From NCBI RefSeq assembly GCF_029697505.1, contig NZ_JARJEF010000001.1:186001-250000 (forward strand): a stretch of 64,000 bases of DNA, given 5' to 3'. The stretch is from Pseudophaeobacter profundi (GTDB lineage Bacteria; Pseudomonadota; Alphaproteobacteria; Rhodobacterales; Rhodobacteraceae). The position numbers were made by a program, and so were the translations under genes. Below, one piece after another: positions 56,205 through 64,000 of this stretch. How positions within the stretch are numbered: position 1 is the stretch's first letter; each line of letters begins with the position of its first letter. The notes beneath the pieces are model-generated. The model ran no database searches and was not told where the DNA came from. It worked only from the letters and a program-made list of their open reading frames with translations.

Positions 56205-56486
56205 CTAGTCGGCATCCACCTCCTCTGCCGCCACGGTGTCGCGGGACGGGGCAATTCCCAGCCACCGCAGCAGATAGATGACGGGCCAGCGCAGCAGGCT
56301 CATGCCGGCAAGAAACACCGCCAGCCCCCACCATGGGCCATTTTCATACGTCACATAGCCAAGCAGCGGAATACCGGTGGCCAGCAGGAAATAGGCGCGC
56401 CGCCAGTGATTGTCACGGCTGGGCAGCATTGCAAGCAGATTGGCCAGCAAGGCCCACAGGGCCGCAAGTGTCAATGAAACGGTCAT
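56205..56486 (-). CDS. DUF2484 family small membrane protein (second copy)
   Basis: 93 residues with three hydrophobic helices (LTLAALWALLANLLAML, AYFLLATGIPLLGYVTY, WGLAVFLAGMSLLRWPVIYLL) and an acidic tail. This matches DUF2484, small proteins found in Rhodobacterales next to murB/murC, of unknown function. Its ATG overlaps the stop of the preceding small gene (ATGA), so translation is coupled. It shares the LPxRxxxW/RR and RPxxYLL features with that upstream copy, suggesting a local duplication. Confidence 0.78.
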   Translation of the reverse strand: MTVSLTLAALWALLANLLAMLPSRDNHWRRAYFLLATGIPLLGYVTYENGPWWGLAVFLAGMSLLRWPVIYLLRWLGIAPSRDTVAAEEVDAD

Positions 56487-56728
56487 TCCTTTGCACCCTT
56501 TGGCTGGCGCCATTTCGTCCAATAATAGCGGATCGGACGCCGATAGATTGATACCACCGCAAACATCCCAAAGACCACCAGACCCCAGCCCTGGGTGACA
56601 CCCAGCCAGATAAGCAGCGGCGGTGCCAGCGCCAACAGGATCCGCCCCGGTACAAAATGCCGCTCTACCGGCAGCATGGCAACTGCGGTGCTGGCAAAAA
56701 CCCAGAGGATGGCCGCAAGAATGCTCAT
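56483..56728 (-). CDS. DUF2484 family small membrane protein (first copy)
   Basis: 81 residues, two to three hydrophobic helices: MSILAAILWVFASTAVAMLPVERHFVPGRILLALAPPLLIWLGVTQGW, then GLVVFGMFAVVSIYRRPIRYYW and a basic tail. Same family pattern as the following gene, with AMLPxxRHxxPGR and a terminal RRPxRYYW. Lies 52 bases after murC. Role unknown; membership in the dcw operon suggests an envelope or division accessory role (inference). Confidence 0.78.
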   Translation of the reverse strand: MSILAAILWVFASTAVAMLPVERHFVPGRILLALAPPLLIWLGVTQGWGLVVFGMFAVVSIYRRPIRYYWTKWRQPKGAKE

Positions 56729-56780
56729 GGCGCAGGGCGGCCCCGCTGTCTGCGCACCGGCCTATCCGCAGGCCGCAGCA

Positions 56781-58196
56781 TCAGCTGGCGCGGCGCAGCC
56801 GGTCCGGCAAGCCAATTGCCCAGGTGCTGATGGTGCCCGCGCCCAGACAGACCACCATGTCACCCGGCCGGGCCTTCTCGCGTACCAGGCTTTCCAGGTC
56901 ATCCTCGCTCAGCAGTGCCTGGGCGTGACGGTGCCCATGGCGGATCATCCCCGCCACCAGATCGTCGCGGCTGGCACCGGGGATCGGGTCTTCGCCGGCG
57001 GCAAAGACCTCGGCGATGGCAACAACGTCGGCCTCGTTGAAGCAGAGGCAGAAATCTTCGAACAGATCCGCCAGGCGCGAATAGCGATGCGGCTGGTGCA
57101 CCGCTATCACCTGCGCACCCGGGGTATCGGCGATGGCCTGACGTGCCGCCTTCAGCACCGCCGCAATTTCCACCGGGTGATGGCCATAGTCATCAATGAT
57201 GGTAACGCCGTCGACCTCTCCGACCTTGGTAAAGCGGCGATTGACGCCGCCAAAATTGGCCAGCGCTTCACGGATCTCGCTGCTGTTCATGCCCAGATGC
57301 CGCGCCACAGCCACAGCCGAGAGCGCATTGGAAACATTGTGATCCCCCGGCATAGGCAGGCTACAGCCCTCGATCATCCGGTCTTCGGCCTGCAGGTGAA
57401 TGTCAAAATGCGCAACCCCCGCCTTATAGGTCAGATTGAGGGCGCGCACATCGGCCTGGGCGTTGAACCCATAGGTCACCACCCGGCGGTCGGTAATGCG
57501 CCCAACCAGCGCCTGCACCTCGGCGTGATCAGTGCAACAGACCGCAACGCCGTAGAAGGGAATATTAGAGACAAATTCGTAAAAGCCATCGCGCAGGGTG
57601 TCAAAATCGCCCCAGTGCTCCATGTGCTCCGGGTCGATATTGGTGACCACGGCGATGGTGGCAGGCAGCCGGTTGAAGGTACCGTCACTTTCATCCGCCT
57701 CGACCACCATCCATTCGCCCTGCCCCATGCGGGCATTGGATCCATAGGCATGAATGATGCCGCCATTGACCACGGTAGGATCAAACTTCCCCGCGACCAT
57801 CAGCTCTGCCATCATGGTGGTGGTGGTGGTTTTGCCATGGGTGCCACCAATGGCGATATTGGATTTCAGCCGCATCAGTTCCGCCAGCATTTCTGCACGG
57901 CGCACCACCGGCAGCCCGCGACGGCGCGCTTCGTCCAGTTCCGGGTTGCCGGGCTTGATCGCAGACGAGATCACAACCACCGCAGCGCCTTCCAGGTTTT
58001 TTGCCTCCTGGCCGACAAAGACCAGCGCGCCCAGCTTTTCCAGCCGCTGGGTGATCTTGGAGCTCTTCAGATCAGAGCCCTGCACCACATAGCCAAGGTT
58101 CAGCAGCACTTCGGCAATACCGGACATGCCAATGCCGCCGATGCCGACAAAATGAATGGGGCCAACATCGCCGGGCAGTTTGGTTGCAGGGTTCAT
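56781..58196 (-). CDS. murC: UDP-N-acetylmuramate--L-alanine ligase
   Basis: 471 residues. Mur ligase with N-terminal UDP-binding motif [26 protein letters not shown]-loop [16 protein letters not shown] near 107-122, and C-terminal domain with [10 protein letters not shown] and VHQPHRYSR. Adds L-Ala to UDP-MurNAc in the cytoplasm. The start is two bases after the murG stop. Confidence 0.97.
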   Translation of the reverse strand: MNPATKLPGDVGPIHFVGIGGIGMSGIAEVLLNLGYVVQGSDLKSSKITQRLEKLGALVFVGQEAKNLEGAAVVVISSAIKPGNPELDEARRRGLPVVRRAEMLAELMRLKSNIAIGGTHGKTTTTTMMAELMVAGKFDPTVVNGGIIHAYGSNARMGQGEWMVVEADESDGTFNRLPATIAVVTNIDPEHMEHWGDFDTLRDGFYEFVSNIPFYGVAVCCTDHAEVQALVGRITDRRVVTYGFNAQADVRALNLTYKAGVAHFDIHLQAEDRMIEGCSLPMPGDHNVSNALSAVAVARHLGMNSSEIREALANFGGVNRRFTKVGEVDGVTIIDDYGHHPVEIAAVLKAARQAIADTPGAQVIAVHQPHRYSRLADLFEDFCLCFNEADVVAIAEVFAAGEDPIPGASRDDLVAGMIRHGHRHAQALLSEDDLESLVREKARPGDMVVCLGAGTISTWAIGLPDRLRRAS

Positions 58197-58198
58197 GC

Positions 58199-59290
58199 TT
58201 ATCCTTCCTCTGCCAGCTGCTCGACCAGGGCCACCAATCTTTGGGTGGCATCGGGAACACCGGCGCTCAATGCGGCGCGCGACATTTGCTGGGCCGCTTC
58301 TGGGTTACTCAAGACTGCGCTGATTTGCGCGCTTAGCGATGCGACGTCAAGGGCGCTTTCGGGGATCAGAATGGCACCTCCCGCATCAACCAGCCCACGG
58401 GCATTGGCGGTTTGGTGATCGCCGGTGGCCGCAGCATAGGGTACCAGGATCGACGGACGGCCAATGACAGAGATATCCGCTACCGACGACGCCCCCGCAC
58501 GCGAAATCACCAGCTGCGCTTCGGACATACGCGCAGGCACATCCTTGAAGAAGCTCTGCACATCCGCGCTGATACCATGGCTGTCATAAAACGCGCGCAC
58601 CCGCTCCATGTCTTCGGATCGGGCCTGATGCGAAATGCGCAGAAACCTGCGCATGGCCTCTGGCAGGGCGGCAATAGCGGCCGGCACTACATCCGACAGG
58701 ATGCGCGCGCCCTGGCTGCCGCCCATCACCAGAATCGACATCGGGTAATCCCCCGGCGCGATATAGCCCGCACCTGCGCGCTCCATCACTGCAGCACGCA
58801 CCGGATTACCCACATGTTCGTGCGGCACCGTGTCAGGCAGATCGGTCGGCCAGGTGCCGCAGGCGACCCCGGCGACGCGGGTGGCAAACAGCTGGTTCAC
58901 CCGGCCCAGCACGCCGTTTTGTTCGTGGATCATCCGCCGACGTTTCAGCAGGGTTGCCGCCCCCAGCGCCGGAATTGACGGGTAGCCACCAAAGCCGATC
59001 ACCACATCGGGGCGATCACGGCGCATCTGCAGCGCCATCGACACCACACCAGCGGCAATCTTTGGTCCCACCAGCGCCTTGGCCAGGATCCCGCCCCGGG
59101 CAAAGGTCGCCGAAGACACCTGGGAAATTTCAGTACTATGGGGAAAGCCGCCTGTATAGCGCGCCCCACGTGCATCGGTCGACAGTTTCACCCGCCAGCC
59201 TCTGCGCAGCATCGCCTCGGCCAGGGCCTGGGCCGGAAACATATGGCCACCGGTGCCACCAGCGGCCATCAACAGCAGTTTCTGTGTCAT
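58199..59290 (-). CDS. murG: UDP-N-acetylglucosamine--lipid I GlcNAc transferase
   Basis: 363 residues, GT28 family. N-terminal [18 protein letters not shown] (membrane/lipid I contact loop), [14 protein letters not shown], and the donor-binding [13 protein letters not shown] and [35 protein letters not shown] are clear. Makes lipid II at the inner face of the inner membrane. Between ftsW (68 bases upstream) and murC. Confidence 0.97.
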   Translation of the reverse strand: MTQKLLLMAAGGTGGHMFPAQALAEAMLRRGWRVKLSTDARGARYTGGFPHSTEISQVSSATFARGGILAKALVGPKIAAGVVSMALQMRRDRPDVVIGFGGYPSIPALGAATLLKRRRMIHEQNGVLGRVNQLFATRVAGVACGTWPTDLPDTVPHEHVGNPVRAAVMERAGAGYIAPGDYPMSILVMGGSQGARILSDVVPAAIAALPEAMRRFLRISHQARSEDMERVRAFYDSHGISADVQSFFKDVPARMSEAQLVISRAGASSVADISVIGRPSILVPYAAATGDHQTANARGLVDAGGAILIPESALDVASLSAQISAVLSNPEAAQQMSRAALSAGVPDATQRLVALVEQLAEEG

Positions 59291-59358
59291 ATCAATCGCG
59301 CTTCTATATCTGCGGCTGGTCCGCCACCTTGGGCAGCGGCCAGCTCTTGGGTCCTTGC

Positions 59359-60528
59359 TCAGCCGCGCCCGCGTCCGCGCAGGAAATCGGCGATCTCACC
59401 CTGCGGTCTTGCGCGGGTAAAAGACAAGAGCATCCCCAGCGCGATCCCGCCGGCGATCAGCGAAGACCCGCCGTAGCTGACAAAGGGCAGCGTCATGCCC
59501 TTGGCCGGCAAGAGCCGCACCGCGACCCCCATGTTGATCATCGCCTGCACGCCAAACATGCAAACCAGCCCAGTGCCCGCCAGGCGGATGAAGATATCGC
59601 GCTCTCGCATCAGCCGGAACAGCGACCGCACCACCACCAGGGCATAAAGCCCGATCAGCACCAGCACTAGGATAAGCCCGTATTCCTCGGCTGCGACCGC
59701 AACGATGAAATCGGTATGGGCATCCGGCAGCGACCACTTCACCTGGCCCTCTCCGACGCCGACACCAAACAGCCCGCCTTCACGGATCGCATTGGTGGCA
59801 TAGCCCATCTGGGTGGTCGGGTCGATTTCGGGGTTCAGGAACCCATCAATGCGGCGGGCAAAGTGTTCGGAACTGGAATAGGCAAAAACCCCGCCCATGA
59901 CCACAACCGCCGCCATGCCGACCAGCAGCACCATGGGCGCACCAGCAACAAAATACATCACGCCCCAGCCAAACAGGATCAGACAGGCCTGACCAAAATC
60001 GGGCTGCAGTACCAGCATCATCACCACTGCCATGCAGATCCCAAAGGAAATCAGGGTCCCAGGCGGTCCGTTGATCTGCTGGCTCGAGGCAATCATCCAG
60101 GCCGCCACCACCACAAATCCCGGCTTCAGAAACTCCGAAGGCTGCAAGGATGCAAAGCCCAGCGAATACCAGCGCACAGCCCCCTTGCCGAAATCAGTGC
60201 CCAAAACCGGCAGAAAGGCCAGGGCGACAAAGGCACAGATAAAGCCAATGACCGCCAGCCGTCGCACCAACTGCGGCGACATCATCGAGGTAAGGATCAT
60301 CGCGATCAGCGCCGTGGTGCCAAAAATGGCCTGGCGCTGCACATAATGGAAATTGTCAAACCCGTTGCGCTCTGCCAGCGGCACCGAGGCTGCAAGCCCC
60401 AGTAAAAGCCCCAAAACAAAGAGCGCAAGAATACAGGACATGGACCACTTATCCAAGGTCCGCCACCATTTGGGAAGAATCGGTTCACCTGTGGGTACAG
60501 GAACCGCGCCATAGACCATCTCAGTCAT
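59359..60528 (-). CDS. ftsW: Peptidoglycan glycosyltransferase FtsW (SEDS)
   Basis: 389 residues, about ten membrane helices. SEDS family motifs: [35 protein letters not shown] (catalytic Asp of the SEDS core), [10 protein letters not shown] and the C-terminal [22 protein letters not shown]. Polymerises lipid II at the septum. The ATG at 60528 with GGCGG upstream is preferred over the in-frame codon at 60567. Confidence 0.95.
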   Translation of the reverse strand: MTEMVYGAVPVPTGEPILPKWWRTLDKWSMSCILALFVLGLLLGLAASVPLAERNGFDNFHYVQRQAIFGTTALIAMILTSMMSPQLVRRLAVIGFICAFVALAFLPVLGTDFGKGAVRWYSLGFASLQPSEFLKPGFVVVAAWMIASSQQINGPPGTLISFGICMAVVMMLVLQPDFGQACLILFGWGVMYFVAGAPMVLLVGMAAVVVMGGVFAYSSSEHFARRIDGFLNPEIDPTTQMGYATNAIREGGLFGVGVGEGQVKWSLPDAHTDFIVAVAAEEYGLILVLVLIGLYALVVVRSLFRLMRERDIFIRLAGTGLVCMFGVQAMINMGVAVRLLPAKGMTLPFVSYGGSSLIAGGIALGMLLSFTRARPQGEIADFLRGRGRG

Positions 60529-60716
60529 GGGAACACCGCCAGAAATTTTGCCTCGAGAAAGCCCCATTTTGGGGTCATTGATGCCAGACTAGCTGAAAAC
60601 CGCTGTTCAGGCCAGTCCCTTGATGCCCACAGCGCGGCAAAATCGCCACCAGCCCGCCGACCGACAGAGGCGCCGCGCCCCTTGCACCGCTTGGGCATCC
60701 ATGGTGGATGCGGCTC

Positions 60717-61898
60717 ATGTATGTAAACACCGTGATTCTTGGGGCTGGCGCTGCCGGCATGATGTGCGCCATGCAGGCGGGCGGCGATTGCCTGGTGGTA
60801 GATCACGCCAAAGCGCCTGGCGAAAAAATCCGCATCTCCGGCGGCGGCCGGTGCAATTTCACAAATCTGGACACTACACCGGAAAACTACCTGTCACAGA
60901 ACCCGCATTTCTGCAAATCCGCCCTGGCGCGCTATACCCAATGGGATTTCATCTCGCTGGTGGATCGCCACGGCATCGCCTGGCATGAAAAAACCCTGGG
61001 CCAGCTGTTCTGCGACGGATCCGCCAAGCAGATCGTCGCCATGTTGGCGGCCGAAATGGCCCAGGCCGGTGCCGAACTCTGGCTGCAGACCACAGTGCAA
61101 CAGGTACAGGCGCGCGGCGACGGCTACCAGCTGACGCTGCTGCGTGACGGGGCGCAGCAGCGCGTTGACTGCAAAAACCTGGTGCTGGCCACCGGCGGCA
61201 AAAGCATCCCCAAGATGGGGGCCACAGGCCTCGCCTATGACATTGCCCGCCAGTTTGGCTTGCCAGTGCTCGACACGCGCCCGGGGCTGGTGCCCTTCAC
61301 CTTTCCCGAAGGGCGCTTTACTGCCCTGGCCGGCACCGCCCTGCCCGCACGCCTGTCCAATCCCCGCGCCAGCTTTGATGAAGCGCTACTGTTCACCCAT
61401 CGCGGTCTCTCCGGCCCATCGGTGTTGCAACTGTCGTCCTATTGGCACGAAGGCGAAGAAATCAGCCTCAACCTGATCCCCATGATCGACCTCTTTACCC
61501 TGCTGCGCAAGCAACGCCAGACCCAGGGCCGCCGCGCTCTCACCACTGAACTCGCCCGCCACCTGCCGGGCCGCCTGGTGGATTTCCTCGCCACTGAATT
61601 CAAAATCACAGGCCGCCTGGCCGACCAATCCGACAGCGCCTTGCAAAGCCTCTGCACCGCGCTGTCACACTGGGCGCTCACCCCAGGCGGCAGCGAAGGC
61701 TACCGCACCGCCGAAGTCACGCTGGGCGGTATCGATACTGATGCGCTCTCCTCCAAAACCCTGCAGGCAAAATCCCGCCCGGGCCTCTATGCAATTGGCG
61801 AAGCGGTGGATGTCACCGGCTGGCTGGGGGGCTACAACTTTCAGTGGGCCTGGGCCTCGGGCCATGCGGCCGGCTGCGCCATCGCCGCCCTGCGCTAG
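60717..61898 (+). CDS. BaiN/RdsA-like NAD(P)/FAD-dependent oxidoreductase (HI0933 family)
   Basis: 393 residues. FAD-binding motif VILGAGAAGMMCAMQAGG at the N-terminus, GEKIRISGGGRCNFTN (HI0933 signature) near 38-53, LVLATGGKSIPKMGATG near 157-175 and the C-terminal GLYAIGEAVDVTGWLGGYNFQWAWASGHAAG. Family members reduce flavins or unsaturated substrates; physiological role unclear. It is the only plus-strand gene between ftsW and murD, so it interrupts the dcw cluster. Start taken as ATG 60717 with GGTGG nine bases upstream; an ATG three codons earlier is equally in frame. Confidence 0.9.
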   Translation: MYVNTVILGAGAAGMMCAMQAGGDCLVVDHAKAPGEKIRISGGGRCNFTNLDTTPENYLSQNPHFCKSALARYTQWDFISLVDRHGIAWHEKTLGQLFCDGSAKQIVAMLAAEMAQAGAELWLQTTVQQVQARGDGYQLTLLRDGAQQRVDCKNLVLATGGKSIPKMGATGLAYDIARQFGLPVLDTRPGLVPFTFPEGRFTALAGTALPARLSNPRASFDEALLFTHRGLSGPSVLQLSSYWHEGEEISLNLIPMIDLFTLLRKQRQTQGRRALTTELARHLPGRLVDFLATEFKITGRLADQSDSALQSLCTALSHWALTPGGSEGYRTAEVTLGGIDTDALSSKTLQAKSRPGLYAIGEAVDVTGWLGGYNFQWAWASGHAAGCAIAALR

Positions 61899-61990
61899 CG
61901 CCGCCGCAGATCCGACAGCTGACCTTCCGTTTTGGTGAACCTGCAGCTTCTCTCTTCCTGCCGCCTCTCTCTCGCTGTCACACGTCGCGA

Positions 61991-63388
61991 TCAGCCCAGA
62001 CGCGCCGTAACCTGCGCAATGAAATCATCGCCGCGTTGCTCGAAATTGTCATATTGATCAAAACTGGCGGCCGCTGGCGCCAACAGAACCACGTCCCCCG
62101 GCTCGGCCTCTGCCATGGCGCGCTCTACCGCCTTGGCCATCGTGGTGCAAACCTCAGCCTCGACATCCAGCTGCAGGGCAAAGCCCGCCGCCTCTCGGCC
62201 GATCACATAGGCCTTGCGCACCGCACCGGTTTGCCCCCCCAGCGCCGCCAGCCCGCCCTCTTTTTCCAACCCGCCGCAGATCCAGCGAATGTTCTTGAAA
62301 GCGCTCAGCGCTTTTGCGGCGCTATCCAGGTTGGTGGCCTTGCTGTCGTTGACATAGCGTACACCCGCCACCTCGGCAATGGTCTGGCTGCGGTGCGGCA
62401 GGCCCGGATAATCGGCCAATGCCGCCTCGATCACCCGTGGTGCCAGCCCCAGCACCCGCGCCGCCGCATAGGCCGCACAGGCATTCTGATGATTATGCTG
62501 CCCCGGCAGCCCCGTCATCCGCCGCAAATCGACCGAGGCCACCTGACGCCCCTTGCGCATCTCGCTCAGAAAGCCTTTGCGGGCAAAGACCTGCCAGCCC
62601 GGTCCAGTCAGCTTGCGCCCCGAGGCCACCCGGATTACCCGGTCATCGCTGGCCGCCTGCGCCATCTGTCCGGCAAGAAACAGCCCCTCGTCCTCATCAA
62701 CACCGATAATGGCCCGATCCGGGCCGCCCTCGGCAAACAGGCGACGTTTGGCGGCAAAATATCCCCCCAGTCCAGCATGGCGATCCAGATGATCGGGCGA
62801 TAGATTGGTCAAAATCGCCACATCGGGGGTCAGCGCGCGGGCCAGTTCCGTCTGATAGCTGGACAGCTCCAGCACCACCACACCAGCATTTCCCGGTGGA
62901 TCGATATCCAGCACGCCGCGGCCAATATTGCCCGCCATCTGGCTGTCGCGCCCGACAGACACCAGAATGTGATGCAACAGCGCCACCGTGGTTGATTTGC
63001 CGTTGGATCCGGTGATCGCCACCACTTTGGGCGGCTGATCCAGCATATCCCAGCCCTGGGCCGGCAACGAGGCAAAGAACAGCCCGATGTCATTGTCCAC
63101 CGGCACCCCAGCTTCCAGGGCAGCACGGATCACCGGGTTGGGCTGCGGGTAAAGATGCGGAATGCCCGGCGAGGTGATCAACACCGCGACATCGTTAAAG
63201 GCTCCGTTCCTGTGCAGATCCCTCAGCTCAAAGCCCTCTGCCTCGGCGGCAGCGCGCGCCTGCGGCTGGTCATCCCAGCACACCGCAGTGGCGCCGCCCG
63301 CCAGCAGCGCCCGCGCCGTGGCAAGGCCAGACCGCCCCAACCCCAAAACGGCGACAGTTGCGCCTTCAAACCCTTGAACCGGGATCAT
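61991..63388 (-). CDS. murD: UDP-N-acetylmuramoylalanine--D-glutamate ligase
   Basis: 465 residues. Begins [28 protein letters not shown] (UDP-binding domain), ATP motif [19 protein letters not shown] near 115-133, [10 protein letters not shown] metal region, and C-terminal [33 protein letters not shown]. Adds D-Glu to UDP-MurNAc-L-Ala. GAGGTGGG precedes the ATG at 63388; an in-frame codon at 63400 lies inside this signal. Confidence 0.97.
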   Translation of the reverse strand: MIPVQGFEGATVAVLGLGRSGLATARALLAGGATAVCWDDQPQARAAAEAEGFELRDLHRNGAFNDVAVLITSPGIPHLYPQPNPVIRAALEAGVPVDNDIGLFFASLPAQGWDMLDQPPKVVAITGSNGKSTTVALLHHILVSVGRDSQMAGNIGRGVLDIDPPGNAGVVVLELSSYQTELARALTPDVAILTNLSPDHLDRHAGLGGYFAAKRRLFAEGGPDRAIIGVDEDEGLFLAGQMAQAASDDRVIRVASGRKLTGPGWQVFARKGFLSEMRKGRQVASVDLRRMTGLPGQHNHQNACAAYAAARVLGLAPRVIEAALADYPGLPHRSQTIAEVAGVRYVNDSKATNLDSAAKALSAFKNIRWICGGLEKEGGLAALGGQTGAVRKAYVIGREAAGFALQLDVEAEVCTTMAKAVERAMAEAEPGDVVLLAPAAASFDQYDNFEQRGDDFIAQVTARLG

Positions 63389-63494
63389 CGCCCACCTCAC
63401 CTAATTGATCAAATTTGCGCCGCACAGTGCACCGCCCCCCCCCCACTTGCAAGAGGTCAGAGGCTTGGCAAATGCCTCTATCCGCGCGCCCCTT

Positions 63495-63517
63495 GCAGAG
63501 GCCCAGAGGGCCTCTGC
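63495..63517. repeat. Perfect 10-bp inverted repeat in the murD-mraY gap
   Basis: GCAGAGGCCC (63495-63504) and GGGCCTCTGC (63508-63517) with a 3-base AGA loop. No T-run. Further small repeats (TTGGCAAATGCC, TGCCAgagTGGCA) lie on both sides in the same gap. Confidence 0.6.
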
Positions 63518-63593
63518 CACCCCCAACAATTGCCAGAGTGGCAGCGCCGCTCGAAATTGGCGGGAGCGCCCCCCTGTTGCTGGGTGCCACGCA

Positions 63594-63619
63594 TGAAAAA
63601 GGAGGCCGTAGCCTCCTTT
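63594..63619 (-). terminator. Rho-independent terminator of mraY
   Basis: AAAGGAGGC and GCCTCCTTT (63598-63606, 63611-63619) pair around CGTA; on the minus strand the stem ends in a run of five T residues followed by CATGC. It lies 37 bases after the mraY stop. Confidence 0.82.
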
Positions 63620-63655
63620 CATCTTCCATCACGCAGCAGGAAAATCTGCCAAGGT

Positions 63656-64000
63656 CTATCGCACCTTCAGCGTTGCCAGGCCGATCATCGCCAGGATCAG
63701 TGCAATGATCCAGAACCGGATCACAATTGTCGGCTCTGCCCAGCCCTTTTTTTCATAGTGGTGGTGGATCGGCGCCATCAGGAAAATCCGCTTGCCGGTC
63801 CGTTTGAAATACAGCACCTGCAGGATCACGGAAAGCGCCTCCAGCACAAACAGCCCACCGACGATCGCCCAGACCAGCTCATGTTTGGTGACAACCGCAA
63901 TCGCCCCCAGCGCGCCGCCCAGGGCCAGCGATCCGGTATCGCCCATGAAGACGGCAGCAGGCGGCGCATTATACCACAAGAAGCCAAGGCCGCCGCCAAA
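63656..64000 (-). CDS. mraY: Phospho-N-acetylmuramoyl-pentapeptide transferase, C-terminal part (cut off by window edge)
   Basis: The frame is open to the right edge; 114 residues are visible. They hold the MraY C-terminal signatures: [22 protein letters not shown] (catalytic Asp region), the loop [23 protein letters not shown], and the last membrane helices ending [10 protein letters not shown]. MraY makes lipid I on the inner membrane. It is the upstream neighbour of murD in the dcw cluster, with a terminator between them. Confidence 0.95.
   Translation of the reverse strand, partial: FGGGLGFLWYNAPPAAVFMGDTGSLALGGALGAIAVVTKHELVWAIVGGLFVLEALSVILQVLYFKRTGKRIFLMAPIHHHYEKKGWAEPTIVIRFWIIALILAMIGLATLKVR

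Noticed and set aside
56595-58418. 607-codon plus-strand open frame opposite murC and the DUF2484 genes
   Set aside because: Antisense shadow covering three well-supported minus-strand genes.

Overview
The window is ordinary chromosomal DNA (high GC, dense coding, no insertion sequences, CRISPR arrays, tRNA or rRNA genes seen) from an alphaproteobacterium, most likely a marine Rhodobacteraceae (roseobacter group). The evidence is the gene set and order: BolA/J-domain/cobS/cobT, single-chain PntA, DUF2484, DUF3422, DUF4177 and GlcG-type proteins, and a dcw cluster running murD-ftsW-murG-murC-murB-ddl-ftsQ-ftsA-ftsZ-lpxC. The family is an inference from gene content; no 16S is present.

Layout. 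1-7.6 kb: a truncated MarR regulator, an ArgE-type M20 deacetylase and a two-domain peptide ABC ATPase on the minus strand, divergent from the matching substrate-binding protein and two permeases. 7.8-15.3 kb: a YeeE/YedE transporter, a DUF3422 protein, the proton-translocating transhydrogenase pntAB, a small membrane methyltransferase and an exported metallo-beta-lactamase-fold protein with a broken metal motif. 15.4-18.9 kb: an SDR and a YjbR-type protein, then kynU and kynA of tryptophan catabolism. 19.0-22.4 kb: a TetR regulator divergent from a Tat-exported molybdenum hydroxylase (IorAB type). 22.5-26.2 kb: a PuuD-like amidase, GlcG and malate synthase G. 26.4-33.8 kb: pepN, two unrecognised proteins and the Tex S1 protein. 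34-43 kb: gatB, DUF4177, bolA, J-domain protein, cobS, cobT, aminopeptidase P, DUF427. 43.3-64 kb, nearly all minus strand: a small unknown ORF, a ClC channel, recN, bamD, lpxC and the dcw cluster back to the 3' part of mraY.

How the genes work together. The right third builds the envelope and the division machine: precursor synthesis (MurB, MurC, MurD, Ddl, MraY, MurG), division (FtsW, FtsQ, FtsA, FtsZ), lipid A commitment (LpxC) and outer-membrane protein assembly (BamD). The left and middle parts are nutrient scavenging and redox metabolism: peptide import with an adjacent deacylase, thiosulfate-type import, tryptophan to anthranilate, aromatic hydroxylation, glyoxylate assimilation, and NADPH supply.

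I saw no convincing new multi-gene defence or mobile system. The most unusual signals are small-scale: a 16-bp RNA stem that would bury the kynA ribosome binding site; three TTTTGTCA half-sites in alternating orientation between the TetR gene and iorAB; long inverted repeats upstream of the peptide-binding protein; an MBL-fold protein that lost most of its HxHxDH motif; an unrecognised 510-residue protein; and a tandem pair of DUF2484 membrane proteins inside the dcw cluster.
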